64,000 nt of DNA from Pseudomonas atagonensis (lineage in GTDB: Bacteria; Pseudomonadota; Gammaproteobacteria; Pseudomonadales; Pseudomonadaceae): contig NZ_VXCA01000009.1 in assembly GCF_011369485.1 (NCBI RefSeq), positions 124,574 to 188,573 on the forward strand, given 5' to 3'. Below are positions 47,937 through 59,100 of the stretch, in pieces. A program made the translations under genes and the position numbers. Position 1 is the stretch's first letter. Every line of letters starts with the position of its first letter. Under the pieces are notes generated by a model that saw only the letters and a list, made by a program, of their open reading frames with translations, made no database searches and was not told where the DNA came from.

Positions 47937-49608
47937 TGCCAGCCCCCAGAATGATCCGGCCACTGGAGCAGGTCGCGGTGTCGTTGCGATAGGCGAAGTA
48001 CAACTTTCTGCGCTCCGGGTCGAAGCGCAGATGCAACTGGATTTCGTCGCCGGGGCGCACCAGTTGCTGGAACTTCAGCACTTCCATGCCGGCAAACGCG
48101 CCGTCCAGGTTCAGCAATTGGCGGCCGAGATTCAACGCCCACTCCACTTGCACGACGCCCGGCAAGACCGGGGCCTTGGGAAAGTGGCCGCTGAAGTACG
48201 CCAGATCCGGCGGCACGCTCAGTTGCAGACTCCATTCGCCGTCGGTTCGGGTTTGTTCCAGCACTTCTGGCGCCTTCGGGCGTGGCGCGAGCAGCAGGGC
48301 ATCGACTTCGGCCTGCGGCAGTTTGCCTTGCGCATTCATCGGTAATTGACGCAGTAGGCGCCAGCGACGCGGCAGGGCGAGGGTTTCGCAGTGTTGACTT
48401 AGATGCCGACGCAGGGTTTCGGTCAGACTGCGGCGGCCGTGTTCACGCAAGGCAAACAAACCCGATTCGCTGAGCACCAACAATGCGCCGAGGGAGGCAC
48501 GGTTTTCCTGGACTACGCCCAGTCGAGCTTCGGCGACCCATTCATGGGTGACCAGCGCTTGCTCAAGCATCGGCAGGGAAATACGTTTTTCTTCGAGTTT
48601 GACGATACGATCCAGCCGCCCGAGCAGTTCAAACCGACCATCGGCAGCCATCCGCGCAGCGTCGGCGGTGTATTCGACATGGCCGGCGGGCAGATACGGC
48701 GAAGCGATCATCAGCGCACCGTCGCTGTCCTGACTCAGTGCGACCCCAGCGAACGGCTGCCACAGGGATTCGCCCTGTCGCCAGGCGATACCGCCGGTTT
48801 CCGAGCTGCCGAGAATTTCCGTCGGCCACTGCTGCAGGCGTTGCTGCAGACTTCGCGCTGCGTCGGCCGGCAGCGCGCCGCCCGAGGAGAACACCCGCCG
48901 TACGGCGTTGAGGGCCGGCCAGTCGAGGTTGTCGCCCATGCGCTTGAGCAGCGCCGGACTGGCGATCCATGCGAAGGCTGAATGCTCGCGACTGGCGCGC
49001 TGCATGTCCTCGGGAAATGCCAGTTGCTTGCGCGTGAATGTTCGTCCGGCGCACAGCGGCCACAACACGCGGAACAGCAAACCGTAGATGTGCTGGGTGG
49101 CGACGCTGCCGATGATGCAGGCCTCAGCGAGATCCGCGCCCCACAATTGCTCCAGTGCTTCGACCTCATTGGCCAGTTGGCGCAGCGTCTTGTCGATACG
49201 CTTGGGTTCGCCGCTGGAACCCGAAGTGCACAGGCTCAAGCGGCACTCGTCGAGATTCAGTTGCGCGTTGGCCAGCGCTGGCTGATGCAGGTCAGCCAGA
49301 TGACAGTCATCTTCTTGATCGGTCAGCCACAAATCGACTTCGCCAGACCAGCGCCGGCGGGTTTGTGCCTGTAGATCCGCAGGCAGTAATACGCTGACGC
49401 CTGCGCGCCAGGCACCGAGCAGGGCAATGGCCAGATCGGCGGCGTCTTCCAGATGCACGGCCAGTCGGCGCACGCCACGGCTTCGCAGGCCGGCGGCAAC
49501 CGACAGCGCCTGTTCGCACAGTTGTGCGTGATCGAGTGCCGGTGCGTGGCTGATCGCCCGCGCCGGCAAGGCCTTGAGCAATAGCTGCTCAAGTTTTATC
49601 CAATTCAT
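47929..49608 (-). CDS. apeH: Fused aryl-ACP ligase and dehydratase (ApeH-ApeI)
   Basis: Protein of 559 residues with two domains. Residues 1 to about 445 are an ANL-superfamily adenylate-forming ligase (P-loop TSGSSGEPK at 128-136, GSSETGGIAWR, ELLGRLDRIVKLEEKRISL) that activates the aryl starter acid and loads an ACP. Residues about 450-559 are a FabZ-like hotdog domain with SGHFPKAPVLPG at 473-484, whose His475 would be catalytic, corresponding to ApeI. E. coli-type systems encode the two separately, as I recall. The ATG at 49608 overlaps the apeG stop by four bases, so the in-frame extension to 49641 is discounted. Confidence 0.88.
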   Translation of the reverse strand: MNWIKLEQLLLKALPARAISHAPALDHAQLCEQALSVAAGLRSRGVRRLAVHLEDAADLAIALLGAWRAGVSVLLPADLQAQTRRRWSGEVDLWLTDQEDDCHLADLHQPALANAQLNLDECRLSLCTSGSSGEPKRIDKTLRQLANEVEALEQLWGADLAEACIIGSVATQHIYGLLFRVLWPLCAGRTFTRKQLAFPEDMQRASREHSAFAWIASPALLKRMGDNLDWPALNAVRRVFSSGGALPADAARSLQQRLQQWPTEILGSSETGGIAWRQGESLWQPFAGVALSQDSDGALMIASPYLPAGHVEYTADAARMAADGRFELLGRLDRIVKLEEKRISLPMLEQALVTHEWVAEARLGVVQENRASLGALLVLSESGLFALREHGRRSLTETLRRHLSQHCETLALPRRWRLLRQLPMNAQGKLPQAEVDALLLAPRPKAPEVLEQTRTDGEWSLQLSVPPDLAYFSGHFPKAPVLPGVVQVEWALNLGRQLLNLDGAFAGMEVLKFQQLVRPGDEIQLHLRFDPERRKLYFAYRNDTATCSSGRIILGAGNA

Positions 49609-50150
49609 GTACGGCCTCTTACCCGTTGTCGTATCAGCCATTCAATGGCAAACATCAGGCCGATCAATCCGTAGGAGATCAGGCCGGTGTACAACATCCA
49701 CCAGTTCAGCGGAGCCCACAGCGTGAGGAGGGCGGCGCACAAACCGTTGCAAAAGAAAAACACGCTCCAGGCCACGGTGACCTTGCGCGTGTAGCGAATG
49801 GCGATGTCCGGTAGCTCCGGTTCACGCAGGCGCGCCAGTCGCTCGACCATCGGTGGCCCATACATCAGGCTCAGGCTGAACAGCACCAGCATGAAGCCGC
49901 TGATCAGCACCGGGTACCAGCGCAGCAACAGCGGGCTGTCGAACAGCGCCAGCAGCACGCAGAAAGCGATCGCCACGCAGGCCATCCACAGGCTGCCGGG
50001 CTTGCGCTCGCCGGTCAGCGCGCGGGCCAGCCACAGGCCGCCCAACAGCAGGCCGAACTGCCACGGCGCAAAGTGCTCCATGCCAAAATACACCGCAAAC
50101 GGGTACAACAGACCGGCCAGCAGCAGGCCGAGGCCGATCAGTCGGCTCAT
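49605..50150 (-). CDS. apeG: COG4648-type membrane protein (ApeG-type)
   Basis: Inner-membrane protein of 181 residues with about five or six hydrophobic helices (LIGLGLLLAGLLYPFAVYFG, FGLLLGGLWLARALTG, CVAIAFCVLLALF). It contains IRYTRKVTVAWSVFFFCNGL near the fourth helix, a pattern of the COG4648 family that always accompanies APE clusters. The function is unknown. It is coupled on both sides by four-base overlaps to the second ACP gene and to apeH. Confidence 0.82.
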   Translation of the reverse strand: MSRLIGLGLLLAGLLYPFAVYFGMEHFAPWQFGLLLGGLWLARALTGERKPGSLWMACVAIAFCVLLALFDSPLLLRWYPVLISGFMLVLFSLSLMYGPPMVERLARLREPELPDIAIRYTRKVTVAWSVFFFCNGLCAALLTLWAPLNWWMLYTGLISYGLIGLMFAIEWLIRQRVRGRT

Positions 50151-50401
50151 GCGGCTGGTTGAACCAGACGGTACACCGCCTCGACCACGTCACCCACGGT
50201 GCGCACCGATTTGAATTCTTCGGCGGCGATTTTCTTGCCGGTCTGGCGCTTGATGTGGTCGATCAGATCGACGGCGTCGATGCTGTCGATTTCCAGATCC
50301 TGATAAAGGTTGGATTCGAGGCTCACGCGGGCCGGATCCAGTTCGAACAGCTCGACCAAGGCATCGCGCAGGGTGTTGAAAATGTCGTCACGAGTTTGCA
50401 T
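50147..50401 (-). CDS. apeF: Acyl carrier protein (ApeF-type)
   Basis: Acyl carrier protein of 84 residues. Ser near residue 39 in LYQDLEIDSIDAVDLIDHIK is the phosphopantetheine site in the DSxD motif. It carries the growing polyene or the starter in the APE PKS. It is the second of two adjacent, clearly different carrier proteins, starting 9 bases after the first and overlapping apeG by four bases. Confidence 0.92.
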   Translation of the reverse strand: MQTRDDIFNTLRDALVELFELDPARVSLESNLYQDLEIDSIDAVDLIDHIKRQTGKKIAAEEFKSVRTVGDVVEAVYRLVQPAA

Positions 50402-50410
50402 GGTCCGGTC

Positions 50411-50671
50411 TCAAGCTGCCTGTTTTGCCGTGACGAATGCCGCAAGGCTGGCCACGTTGGTGAAATGGTTGCGGGTGTCTTTGGCGTCGGCGTCGATCTT
50501 GATGCCATACTTTTTCTGGATCGCCAGACCCAGTTCCAGCGCGTCGACGGAATCCAGGCCCAAGCCTTCGCCGAACAGTGTCTGATCGTCGCCAATGTCG
50601 TCGGCGCTGATGTCTTCGAGGCCGAGGGCGTCGATGATCAACAGTTTTATCTCACGGTGCAGATCGCTCAT
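50411..50671 (-). CDS. apeE: Acyl carrier protein (ApeE-type)
   Basis: Acyl carrier protein of 86 residues with Ser in GLGLDSVDALELGLAIQKKY as the 4'-phosphopantetheine site (motif DSVD). In APE systems one carrier holds the aryl starter and elongation intermediates; the division of labour with ApeF is not visible in sequence. The start overlaps the acyltransferase gene by 20 bases. No phosphopantetheinyl transferase gene is in this window, so a genomic Sfp-type enzyme must serve. Confidence 0.92.
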   Translation of the reverse strand: MSDLHREIKLLIIDALGLEDISADDIGDDQTLFGEGLGLDSVDALELGLAIQKKYGIKIDADAKDTRNHFTNVASLAAFVTAKQAA

Positions 50672-51461
50672 CTTCGGCGAGCTCCTTGATGAAGTAGGAA
50701 TGCAAATAATCGTTGAGCTTGCGCGAGGCCTGCGGTGCGGGGCCTTGCGCGGCGAAAGTCTGTGGATCTATATCGGCGCCGACACGGAAACTGAAGTGCA
50801 CGCGGCGGCAGGGGATCCGATACCAGGGTTCGGCTTTGGTCAATGTGGTCGGGCTGACCTTGATGATCACCGGGGTGAGGATTTTCGCACCGCGCAGGGC
50901 AATGGCTGCAGCGCCCCGATGAAAGGCCGGTGCCTGCCCCGGCTGAGTACGCGTTCCTTCAGGAAAAATGATCAGCGTCTGACCGTTTTGCAGCGACTCG
51001 GCGGCGGCATCGAGCATGTCCATGCTGCCGTCGTTGCTGATGTATTCGGTGCTGCGCAGCGGGCCGCGGGTGAAGGGGTTTTCCCACAGGCTTTTCTTCA
51101 CCACGCAATTGGCCTGGCGCACCAGACCGATCAGAAACACCACGTCGATCAGCGACGGGTGGTTGGCGATGATCATTTGCCCAGGACGGCCCAGACGTTC
51201 GGCGCCCTGAATGTCGTAGGTCAGCACGCCGGTGCGGGCCATGAAACGCACGAAAAACCAGAACAGCCGACTGACCGTCTGTCGCGCACGCTGACGATGT
51301 TTCAGCGCATCGCCCGGCAGGTAGCCGAGAATCGGAAATACCACCAGACGCAGGCACAGCCCGCCCAGCCCGAACAGAGCGAAGCTTGCCGCGGTAGCCA
51401 GCAGGCGCCAGTAATAGGCGTCGCGGTTCTTCTCGATCACGGATTGCGTTGCCAGGTCCAT
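50652..51461 (-). CDS. apeD: PlsC-like 1-acylglycerol-3-phosphate acyltransferase family protein (ApeD-type)
   Basis: Acyltransferase of 269 residues with an N-terminal hydrophobic anchor (LLATAASFALFGLGGLCLRL) and the catalytic H-x4-D in IANHPSLIDVVFL. IIFPEGTRTQPGQ is the substrate-binding motif. It may acylate a glycerol-type lipid that anchors the pigment. ATG 51461 lies inside the apeC end (25-base overlap). The longer frame to 51539 only reads apeC in another frame. Confidence 0.87.
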   Translation of the reverse strand: MDLATQSVIEKNRDAYYWRLLATAASFALFGLGGLCLRLVVFPILGYLPGDALKHRQRARQTVSRLFWFFVRFMARTGVLTYDIQGAERLGRPGQMIIANHPSLIDVVFLIGLVRQANCVVKKSLWENPFTRGPLRSTEYISNDGSMDMLDAAAESLQNGQTLIIFPEGTRTQPGQAPAFHRGAAAIALRGAKILTPVIIKVSPTTLTKAEPWYRIPCRRVHFSFRVGADIDPQTFAAQGPAPQASRKLNDYLHSYFIKELAEDERSAP

Positions 51462-52162
51462 ACACGATTTTTCCAGGCATGTTGGCAGAGGGTTTGCTGG
51501 CCGAGCAGGGTTCGCAGCAGATTGAGCGCGTGGGGCCATTGCGCTTTGGACAGTGCTTCGTTGGTGCTGTTCAGGGTCAGCCGCCAGTCGGTACCGGGGG
51601 TGAGCAACAGGCCCAGCGCATACGGAAACGGCACATCATCGATCCATGCCGAATAGGCTTCGGGCGGTTGTTCTTCGGTAATCACCAGCAGCACCGCTGA
51701 CGCGCCTTCGTTGAGCAGCGCGGCGGCTTCGAGCATGCCGTGCTCGAGGCCATCGCCGGCAGCGGCCAGCGCCGTCATTTCGCTGGTTTCGCCGCGCATG
51801 ATCGACCACAGACCGATGATCGCGTTGTGCACCGACAGGCTGAACTGGGTTGGCGACAGCGGCTCATCCCTGGCCAGATCACTGAGGATGTCGTAGGTGC
51901 GCGGGGTCTCGCCGTGGCGTGAGACGAAGACCAGGGGCAGGTTTTCCCGTCCGTCGGCCAATGGCCAGCCAACGCTGAACGCCATGCGCGCCAGTCGACT
52001 GAGCCGTCGCCGCTGCATGGCCGGCAAAAACGACACATCGGGCGCGGCATCGCTCGCCGGGATGATGACCGGTTGTCGGCTCCAGGCCTGCCAGGCGTCC
52101 ACGCTGTCGAGCCCCGGGGCCCACGCGCGCCATTGGGCGATGTTGAAGTTGATCACGGACAT
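51437..52162 (-). CDS. apeC: Truncated ketosynthase-like chain length factor (ApeC-type)
   Basis: Protein of 241 residues corresponding to the N-terminal half of a ketosynthase (Ketoacyl-synt_2 type). It has [20 protein letters not shown] and [18 protein letters not shown], and at the position of the active Cys it reads [10 protein letters not shown], with no Cys. Such Cys-less partners act as chain length factors; published work describes an ApeO-ApeC dimer. It is the first gene of the operon, with a weak GGGGCGGGA before the ATG and a sigma-70 promoter about 90 bases upstream. Confidence 0.85.
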   Translation of the reverse strand: MSVINFNIAQWRAWAPGLDSVDAWQAWSRQPVIIPASDAAPDVSFLPAMQRRRLSRLARMAFSVGWPLADGRENLPLVFVSRHGETPRTYDILSDLARDEPLSPTQFSLSVHNAIIGLWSIMRGETSEMTALAAAGDGLEHGMLEAAALLNEGASAVLLVITEEQPPEAYSAWIDDVPFPYALGLLLTPGTDWRLTLNSTNEALSKAQWPHALNLLRTLLGQQTLCQHAWKNRVWTWQRNP

Positions 52163-52250
52163 TTATCCCGCCCCTGCGGGCATTGGTTGACGCGTTGAGT
52201 CGCCAAAGCCGCGACAGGCCTGACGTGGCGCTTGGCGCCGGGTGGCGCGC

Positions 52251-52279
52251 ATTATCGCGGTGCAACGGGTGTGTAGCAA
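52251..52279 (-). promoter_or_regulatory. Probable sigma-70 promoter of the APE operon
   Basis: On the reverse strand TTGCTA (52274-52279) and GATAAT (52251-52256) are exactly 17 bases apart, giving a leader of about 80 bases to apeC. The leader contains a GGCGCCAAGCGCC hairpin (52227-52239) and a CCCGCAGGGGCGGG near the start codon. The rest of the 356-base divergent gap (52163-52518) shows no repeat; it must also hold the parA promoter, which I could not place. Confidence 0.6.
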
Positions 52280-52518
52280 ATGCTGGTTACATTTTGCGCA
52301 CCGAAATGTACCGAGTGGTTCGTGGCAAAACTGTCACTTGGCCATTATCCAGGTTGTCAGCGGCTTGTCTGTCGGCCATCTCGGCAATGGATGGCGGTTA
52401 TTGCGCTGTTCGTCCTCGGATATTTGCCCCTGACTTTGTAGTCCGTCTCCGTGAAGGTAGCGAAGCGGGGCCGCGCGCAACTACACTCGGTCATTCTTTG
52501 ATACACGGAGGTTTTGTC

Positions 52519-53289
52519 ATGCGGCGCGTGGTGTTCAATCAGAAAGGTGGGGTCGGCAAATCCAGCATTGCCTGCAATCTGGCGGCGGTCAGCGCCAGCG
52601 AGGGTTATCGCACGCTGTTGGTGGATCTCGATGCCCAGGCCAACTCGACTCAATATCTGACGGGACTCACTGGCAACGACATTCCGATGGGCATTGCCGA
52701 CTTCTTCAAGCAAACCCTGTCGTCCGGGCCGTTTTCGAAAAAGAATCAGGCCGATATCTACGAAACGCCGTTCGATAACCTGCACATCATTACCGCCACT
52801 TCCGAGCTGGCCGATTTGCAGCCCAAGCTTGAGGCCAAGCACAAGATCAACAAACTGCGCAAATTGCTCGATGAGCTGTCCGAAGACTACGACCGCATCT
52901 ACCTCGACACGCCGCCAGCGCTGAACTTCTATGCGGTTTCGGCATTGATTGCCGCTGATCGGGTGCTGATTCCCTTCGATTGCGACAGCTTTTCCCGACA
53001 AGCCCTGTATGGATTGATCGCGGAAATCGAGGAATTGAAGGAAGACCACAACGAAGGTCTTGAAGTTGAAGGCATTGTGGTCAACCAGTTCCAGGCGCGG
53101 GCCAGCCTGCCGCAGCAGATTCTCGATGAGCTGATCGCCGAGGGCTTGCCAGTGCTGCCGGTTTATCTGACCAGCTCGGTGCGAATGCGCGAATCGCACC
53201 AGGCCAGCATGCCGCTGATCCACCTTGATCCACGGCATAAACTGACCCAGCAGTTTGTCGAGCTGCACAATCTGCTCGAAGACCACTGA
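52519..53289 (+). CDS. Orphan ParA-family ATPase
   Basis: Deviant Walker-type ATPase of 256 residues: [20 protein letters not shown] (P-loop KGGVGKSS at 9-16), [15 protein letters not shown], and [15 protein letters not shown] as Walker B. No parB or centromere-like repeats are adjacent, so it is not a standard partition pair; such orphans often position other cargo. The ATG at 52519 follows GGAGG, and the long upstream open frame to 52183 is rejected. It is divergent from the APE operon and convergent with trxC. A single REP half-site (53313-53324) lies downstream. Confidence 0.88.
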   Translation: MRRVVFNQKGGVGKSSIACNLAAVSASEGYRTLLVDLDAQANSTQYLTGLTGNDIPMGIADFFKQTLSSGPFSKKNQADIYETPFDNLHIITATSELADLQPKLEAKHKINKLRKLLDELSEDYDRIYLDTPPALNFYAVSALIAADRVLIPFDCDSFSRQALYGLIAEIEELKEDHNEGLEVEGIVVNQFQARASLPQQILDELIAEGLPVLPVYLTSSVRMRESHQASMPLIHLDPRHKLTQQFVELHNLLEDH

Positions 53290-53329
53290 TTCCTGAGTTG
53301 CGCAGATCCCCCTGTGGGAGCGGGTTGTG

Positions 53330-53764
53330 TCAGATACCCTGGCTACGCAGCCACGCCATCAATTGCGGCAGCGGGAATGCCCCGCTCTGCCGCGCAACCT
53401 CTCGACCGTTTTTGAACAGGATCAAACTCGGAATCGAGCGAATCCCCAACTGCGCCGACAACTGCTGATTGGCTTCGCTGTCGAGCTTGGCCAGCCGACA
53501 CTTGCCCGCCAACTGCGCAGCCGCCTGCTCGAACACCGGCGCAAACGACTTGCACGGCCCACACCAGTCCGCCCACACATCCACCAGTAGCGGCAGATCG
53601 CCCTTGATCTGGCTGGCGTAGTCGCCTTGCTTGAGTTCGAACGGTTTGGTTAGCAGCACTGCGGATTTGCAGCGGCCGCATTTGGGCTGGTCAGCGAGGC
53701 GCTCGGCGGGAATGCGATTGAGGCCGTTGCAGGAAGGGCAGGGGATGAGGAGCGGGTCAGTCAT
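53330..53764 (-). CDS. trxC: Thioredoxin 2
   Basis: Thioredoxin of 144 residues with the N-terminal zinc finger typical of TrxC (Cys9, Cys12, Cys29, Cys32 in CPSC and CGRC) and the redox site WCGPC (Cys68 and Cys71) in VDVWADWCGPCKSF. The cis-Pro is in RSIPSLILF. It reduces disulphides in the cytoplasm, often during oxidative stress. No OxyR site was recognised in the upstream region. It stands alone and is convergent with the ParA gene. Confidence 0.95.
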   Translation of the reverse strand: MTDPLLIPCPSCNGLNRIPAERLADQPKCGRCKSAVLLTKPFELKQGDYASQIKGDLPLLVDVWADWCGPCKSFAPVFEQAAAQLAGKCRLAKLDSEANQQLSAQLGIRSIPSLILFKNGREVARQSGAFPLPQLMAWLRSQGI

Positions 53765-54000
53765 GATAAATCTCGATTGAGCAGTTTATATTGATGATTT
53801 GGTGTCGATGGACTCATTTATCAATGTCTTGAATCGTCACAGTTCTGCCTCGTGCACCCCTCGATTGATGTCTAGCCTGAAATCAAATTTATGTTTTTAA
53901 CGCTCGTCGTGAGGAGATCGCATTGACTGAATCTGCGTGCTACTTTTGTTGCACAAATCGAGAAATCGATGACTTCCATTTACCGGATCGGAGTGACTTC

Positions 54001-54270
54001 ATGTCCGTAACGTCCAGAATTCGCCGTCAGGGAGGCGCTGCGGTCATAACGATTCCGCCAACGCTGTTGAAGCTGTTGCATTTGGATGTGGGAGCTCAAC
54101 TGGAGCTGAATGTAGTTGAGGGGGAGTTGATTGCTCGCCCCGTGTCGCCAGTTGCTCGCAAGCGTTACAGCTTGGCTGAACTGCTTGAGGGTGCCGAACA
54201 GTTACAAGAACTGAATGCTCAGACTGCCGAATCTCGCGAAGGTGAGCCTGTTGGTCGGGAGTTGGGTTGA
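54001..54270 (+). CDS. MazE/PemI-type antitoxin
   Basis: AbrB-fold antitoxin of 89 residues: MSVTSRIRRQGGAAVITIPP, then LHLDVGAQLELNVVEGELIA, and an acidic C-terminal tail that would wrap the toxin. It is paired with a MazF-type gene with a one-base overlap (TGATG). GGAG lies 8 bases before the ATG at 54001. A second start, TTG at 53923, also has an excellent AGGAG and would add 26 residues (MTESACYFCCTNREIDDFHL...), so both forms or a leader peptide are possible. The upstream 53765-53922 is AT-rich relative to the window. Confidence 0.85.
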   Translation: MSVTSRIRRQGGAAVITIPPTLLKLLHLDVGAQLELNVVEGELIARPVSPVARKRYSLAELLEGAEQLQELNAQTAESREGEPVGRELG

Positions 54271-54632
54271 TGGTGCGTCGACAGCCCCCGCAGCGGGGAG
54301 ATGTTTACTGGATTGATCCCAATCCCGTGGCCGGACGGGAGATGATGAACAGGCATCGTTTTGTAGTCATCACGCCTCGGGAGATAAATGCCCTGGGCGT
54401 CAGCATGACCGTACCGATCACCAGCGGCGGCAATTTTAGTCGAACCTCGGGATTGGCGGTTACCATTTCTGGTCACGAAACAAATGGTGTCGCGGTGTGT
54501 AATCAGGTTCGTAGCTTTGATATCGAGCAGCGCGTACGAGAGGGAAGCGCGAAGTTTATTGAGCGACTGGACGACGTGACGATGGCGGACATCGTCGCTC
54601 GGGTAGTCAGCGCAATCGACCCCTTGGATTGA
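54270..54632 (+). CDS. MazF/PemK-type endoribonuclease toxin
   Basis: Toxin of 120 residues with the family N-terminus RGDVYWIDPNPVAGREMMNR, then HRFVVITPREINALG, VPITSGG and VAVCNQVRSFDIEQR. Family members cut mRNA at short sequences. It starts on the ATG overlapping the antitoxin stop, consistent with an antitoxin-first, coupled operon. It is convergent with selO, leaving 6 bases between stops and no terminator. Base composition is lower in GC than the flanks, suggesting acquisition. Confidence 0.87.
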   Translation: MVRRQPPQRGDVYWIDPNPVAGREMMNRHRFVVITPREINALGVSMTVPITSGGNFSRTSGLAVTISGHETNGVAVCNQVRSFDIEQRVREGSAKFIERLDDVTMADIVARVVSAIDPLD

Positions 54633-54638
54633 GCATTC

Positions 54639-56150
<1,512 letters not shown>

Positions 56151-59100
56151 TTAGTCGAGTTTGGCCGGCGGCGGTTCCTGCAGCGGTTTTTGCTCGCCAC
56201 TGATCGGCACGATGGTTTTGCTGTCGTCCTCGACGGGCACCAGCTTGTATTCCTGGCCGTGCAGGTTCTTCAGATAAACCTCCATCTGGCGGAACGAGAT
56301 GTTGATGTGCTGCTTCTTGAACTCGCGGTTGATGAAGCGGTTGACCTCGTCGAGCACCGGGTTGCGGTCACCCAGATCGCGTACGTGCATGCGCAGTTCG
56401 TGATCGAGGGTGCTTTCGCCGAAATTGAGGAAGTACACGTGCGGCTCGGGTTCCTTGAGCACGCGCGGGTTCTCACGGGCGGCCTTGAGCAGCAGTTCCT
56501 TGACCAGATCCAGATCGGAACCGTAGTCCACGCCGAGTTTCAGCGTCACGCGGGTAATGGTGTCGGTCAGCGACCAGTTGATCAGTTGCCCGGTGATGAA
56601 CGTCTTGTTGGGGACGATGATGTCTTTGCGGTCGAAGTCGGTGATGGTCGTGGCGCGGATGCGGATCTTGCTCACCGTGCCCGAGAGGTTGCCGATGGTG
56701 ATGGTGTCGCCGATCCGCACCGGGCGTTCGAAGAGGATCATGATGCCGGAGATGAAGTTGGCGAAGATCTCCTGCATCCCGAAGCCGAGGCCCACTGACA
56801 GTGCCGCTACCAGCCATTGCAACTTGTCCCAGCTCACGCCGAGTGTGGACAAGGTCGAGACAAAACCGACGCCAGCGATGACGTACGACAGCAGGGTGGT
56901 CGTCGCGTACGCACTGCCCTGAGCCAGATTGAGTTTCGACAGCACGAACACTTCGAGCAGGCCCGGCAGGTTGCGCGCGAGGGCGAAGGTGATGCCGATG
57001 ATGATCAGCGCGCCGAGCATGTCGCCGATGCTGATCGGCACCATGCTCATATTGGCGCCGGTGCCGCTGGTGTATTCGTAAAGGGTGATATTGTCGAGGT
57101 ACGAGAACACCGAAATCAGGTCCGACCAGACCCAGTACAGCGCGGCGATGAAGCCGCCGAGCAGGGCCAGACGGATCAGGCGCAGGGATTGCTCGTTGAC
57201 CTTTTCGATGTCCAGCGTCGGCTCTTCGATCACTGCTTCGCCGTCGCCGGCCTCTTTCGCAGCCTGACGTTTGGCCAGTGCGCGCTGGTAGGCCAGACGC
57301 CGCGCGGCAACGCTCAGGCCACGGACGAAGGTGGCTTCGATCACCAGCCAGAACATCAACAGGTACAGGGTGTTGATCAAGCGGTCGCTGAGTTTCAGCG
57401 CGGTGTAGTAGTAGCCGAAGCACACCGCGACGAACAGGGCGATTGGCAGCAGGGTGAACATCACGCCGACGGCTTTGCGGAACAGTGAAGTGTTTTCGTG
57501 GGCCGGGCTGCTGATCAGCAGGCGGCTGAGCAGCCACGCCATCAGCGCGTAACACGTCAGCACCACCGGCATACCCAGCACGTCATCGGCCAGCGCCGCC
57601 GGTTGCAACTCGGCAACGGCTACGACGGTGACCAGCGCCATGACCACCAGCCCGAGTCGGCGGATCCAGCCCTGGAGGAATTCGACTTGCGGTTTTTCCC
57701 AACGGAAGTGCAACTCCGCCACACCGCCCGGCGCAAGAATCCGGTAGGCGGTGTAGAACACCAGCCACGCCTGACCCATTTGCAGCAGCGCCGCGCCCAT
57801 GTTGGCGTTTTGCCCGCGAGCGTCGATTTGCAGGGCCAGACCGCACAAGGCCAGACCCAGCGCCACCGGCATGGCCAGCAGAATATTGATCAGAATCGCT
57901 TGCGGCGTGTGCCACTGGCTGTCGCGTTTGAAGTGGCCGATGTCCTGGTGAACCTTGTTCAACCGTGCGTACAGCGCCTTGCGCCGCCACAGCAAGGCGC
58001 CGATCAACAGCGCCAGCGGCAGGAACAGCAACGGCCGCTGGGTCAGGCCATCGGTCAGCTCGCTCAGGCTCGACGCCAGCGGCAGGGTATCGATCTGCCG
58101 TTTGAGGCGCTCTGGCACGCCGCGCATCCACTCCACGTCCAGCGGCTTGTTGCTCGGGATCCAGAACATTTGCTCGTCGAGGGTCGCGCGCAGGCTTTGC
58201 GCGGTGCTCAGCAGTTGCTTCTGATTGAGTTGCAGGGTGATCGATTCGTTGAGCACCGCACTCAGTTCGCGGTTCAGACGTTCCAGCAGATCGGCGCGGG
58301 TGTTGGCCAGATCCAGCAGGCTTTTGCGCAGTTGCGGGGTGACTTGCTCCGGCGGCTGAGTCGACAGCAGATTGTCGACGTAGGTGGCCGGGTTGCTCAG
58401 CAATTCACGCTGCTGGCTGACTTCGAACTGATACAGGCGGATGTCGGCGATCTGATCCGCCAGATCACGGTCAACCTTCAGGCGCGGCAAGGCCTGCTTC
58501 TGCTTGTAGAGAATCTTCGACAGCAGCAGGCTGCCCTTGAGCACGTTGATCTGCTCGTCGAGGGCCGAATCGCTCTGGGTCAGGCTGTCGAGTTGCTGTT
58601 TGGTCTGCAGGTTCTGCTGAGTGACTTCGTTGAGGCGGTCGGTGCTTTTGAGCAGGTAATCCGAAAGCTTGAGGTTGGCCGTGCTTTCGCTGGCGAGCAG
58701 GCTGCTGCCGCCGGCCTTCTGCGCTTCGATCGATTGTTGGGTAACGGTTTCCTGCGATTGCGCCAGACGCTTCTGGTTGATCAGCGTCTGCAGCTCCTGA
58801 ATCTCGTGGTCGAGGCGGTCGGATTTTTCCGAGAGCAGGTCATGCTGGGAGTTGCCCAGATCCTGCAGTTGACTGTTGCCGGCCAGTTCCTGGCGGCGCA
58901 ACGGGATCAGTGCGTTCAGCGCTGCCAGCTCGGCGTTCAACTGGTCGCGCTGTTCGGCGCTGACCGTCTTGCCGCTGTCCTTGCCGGACTTGAGGATGTT
59001 GTTGATCTGCTGGATGCGCGTCTGGCTGGCGGAAATTTCAGCCTGGGCGCGCTCCGGACGGGTCTGCGCCGTGATGATCAGGCTGTTGGCGTCGGCCAGG

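Noticed and set aside
52183..52518. N-terminal extension of the ParA gene to 52183
   Set aside because: The extension has no family similarity, crosses the divergent promoter region, and a GGAGG-preceded ATG lies at 52519.
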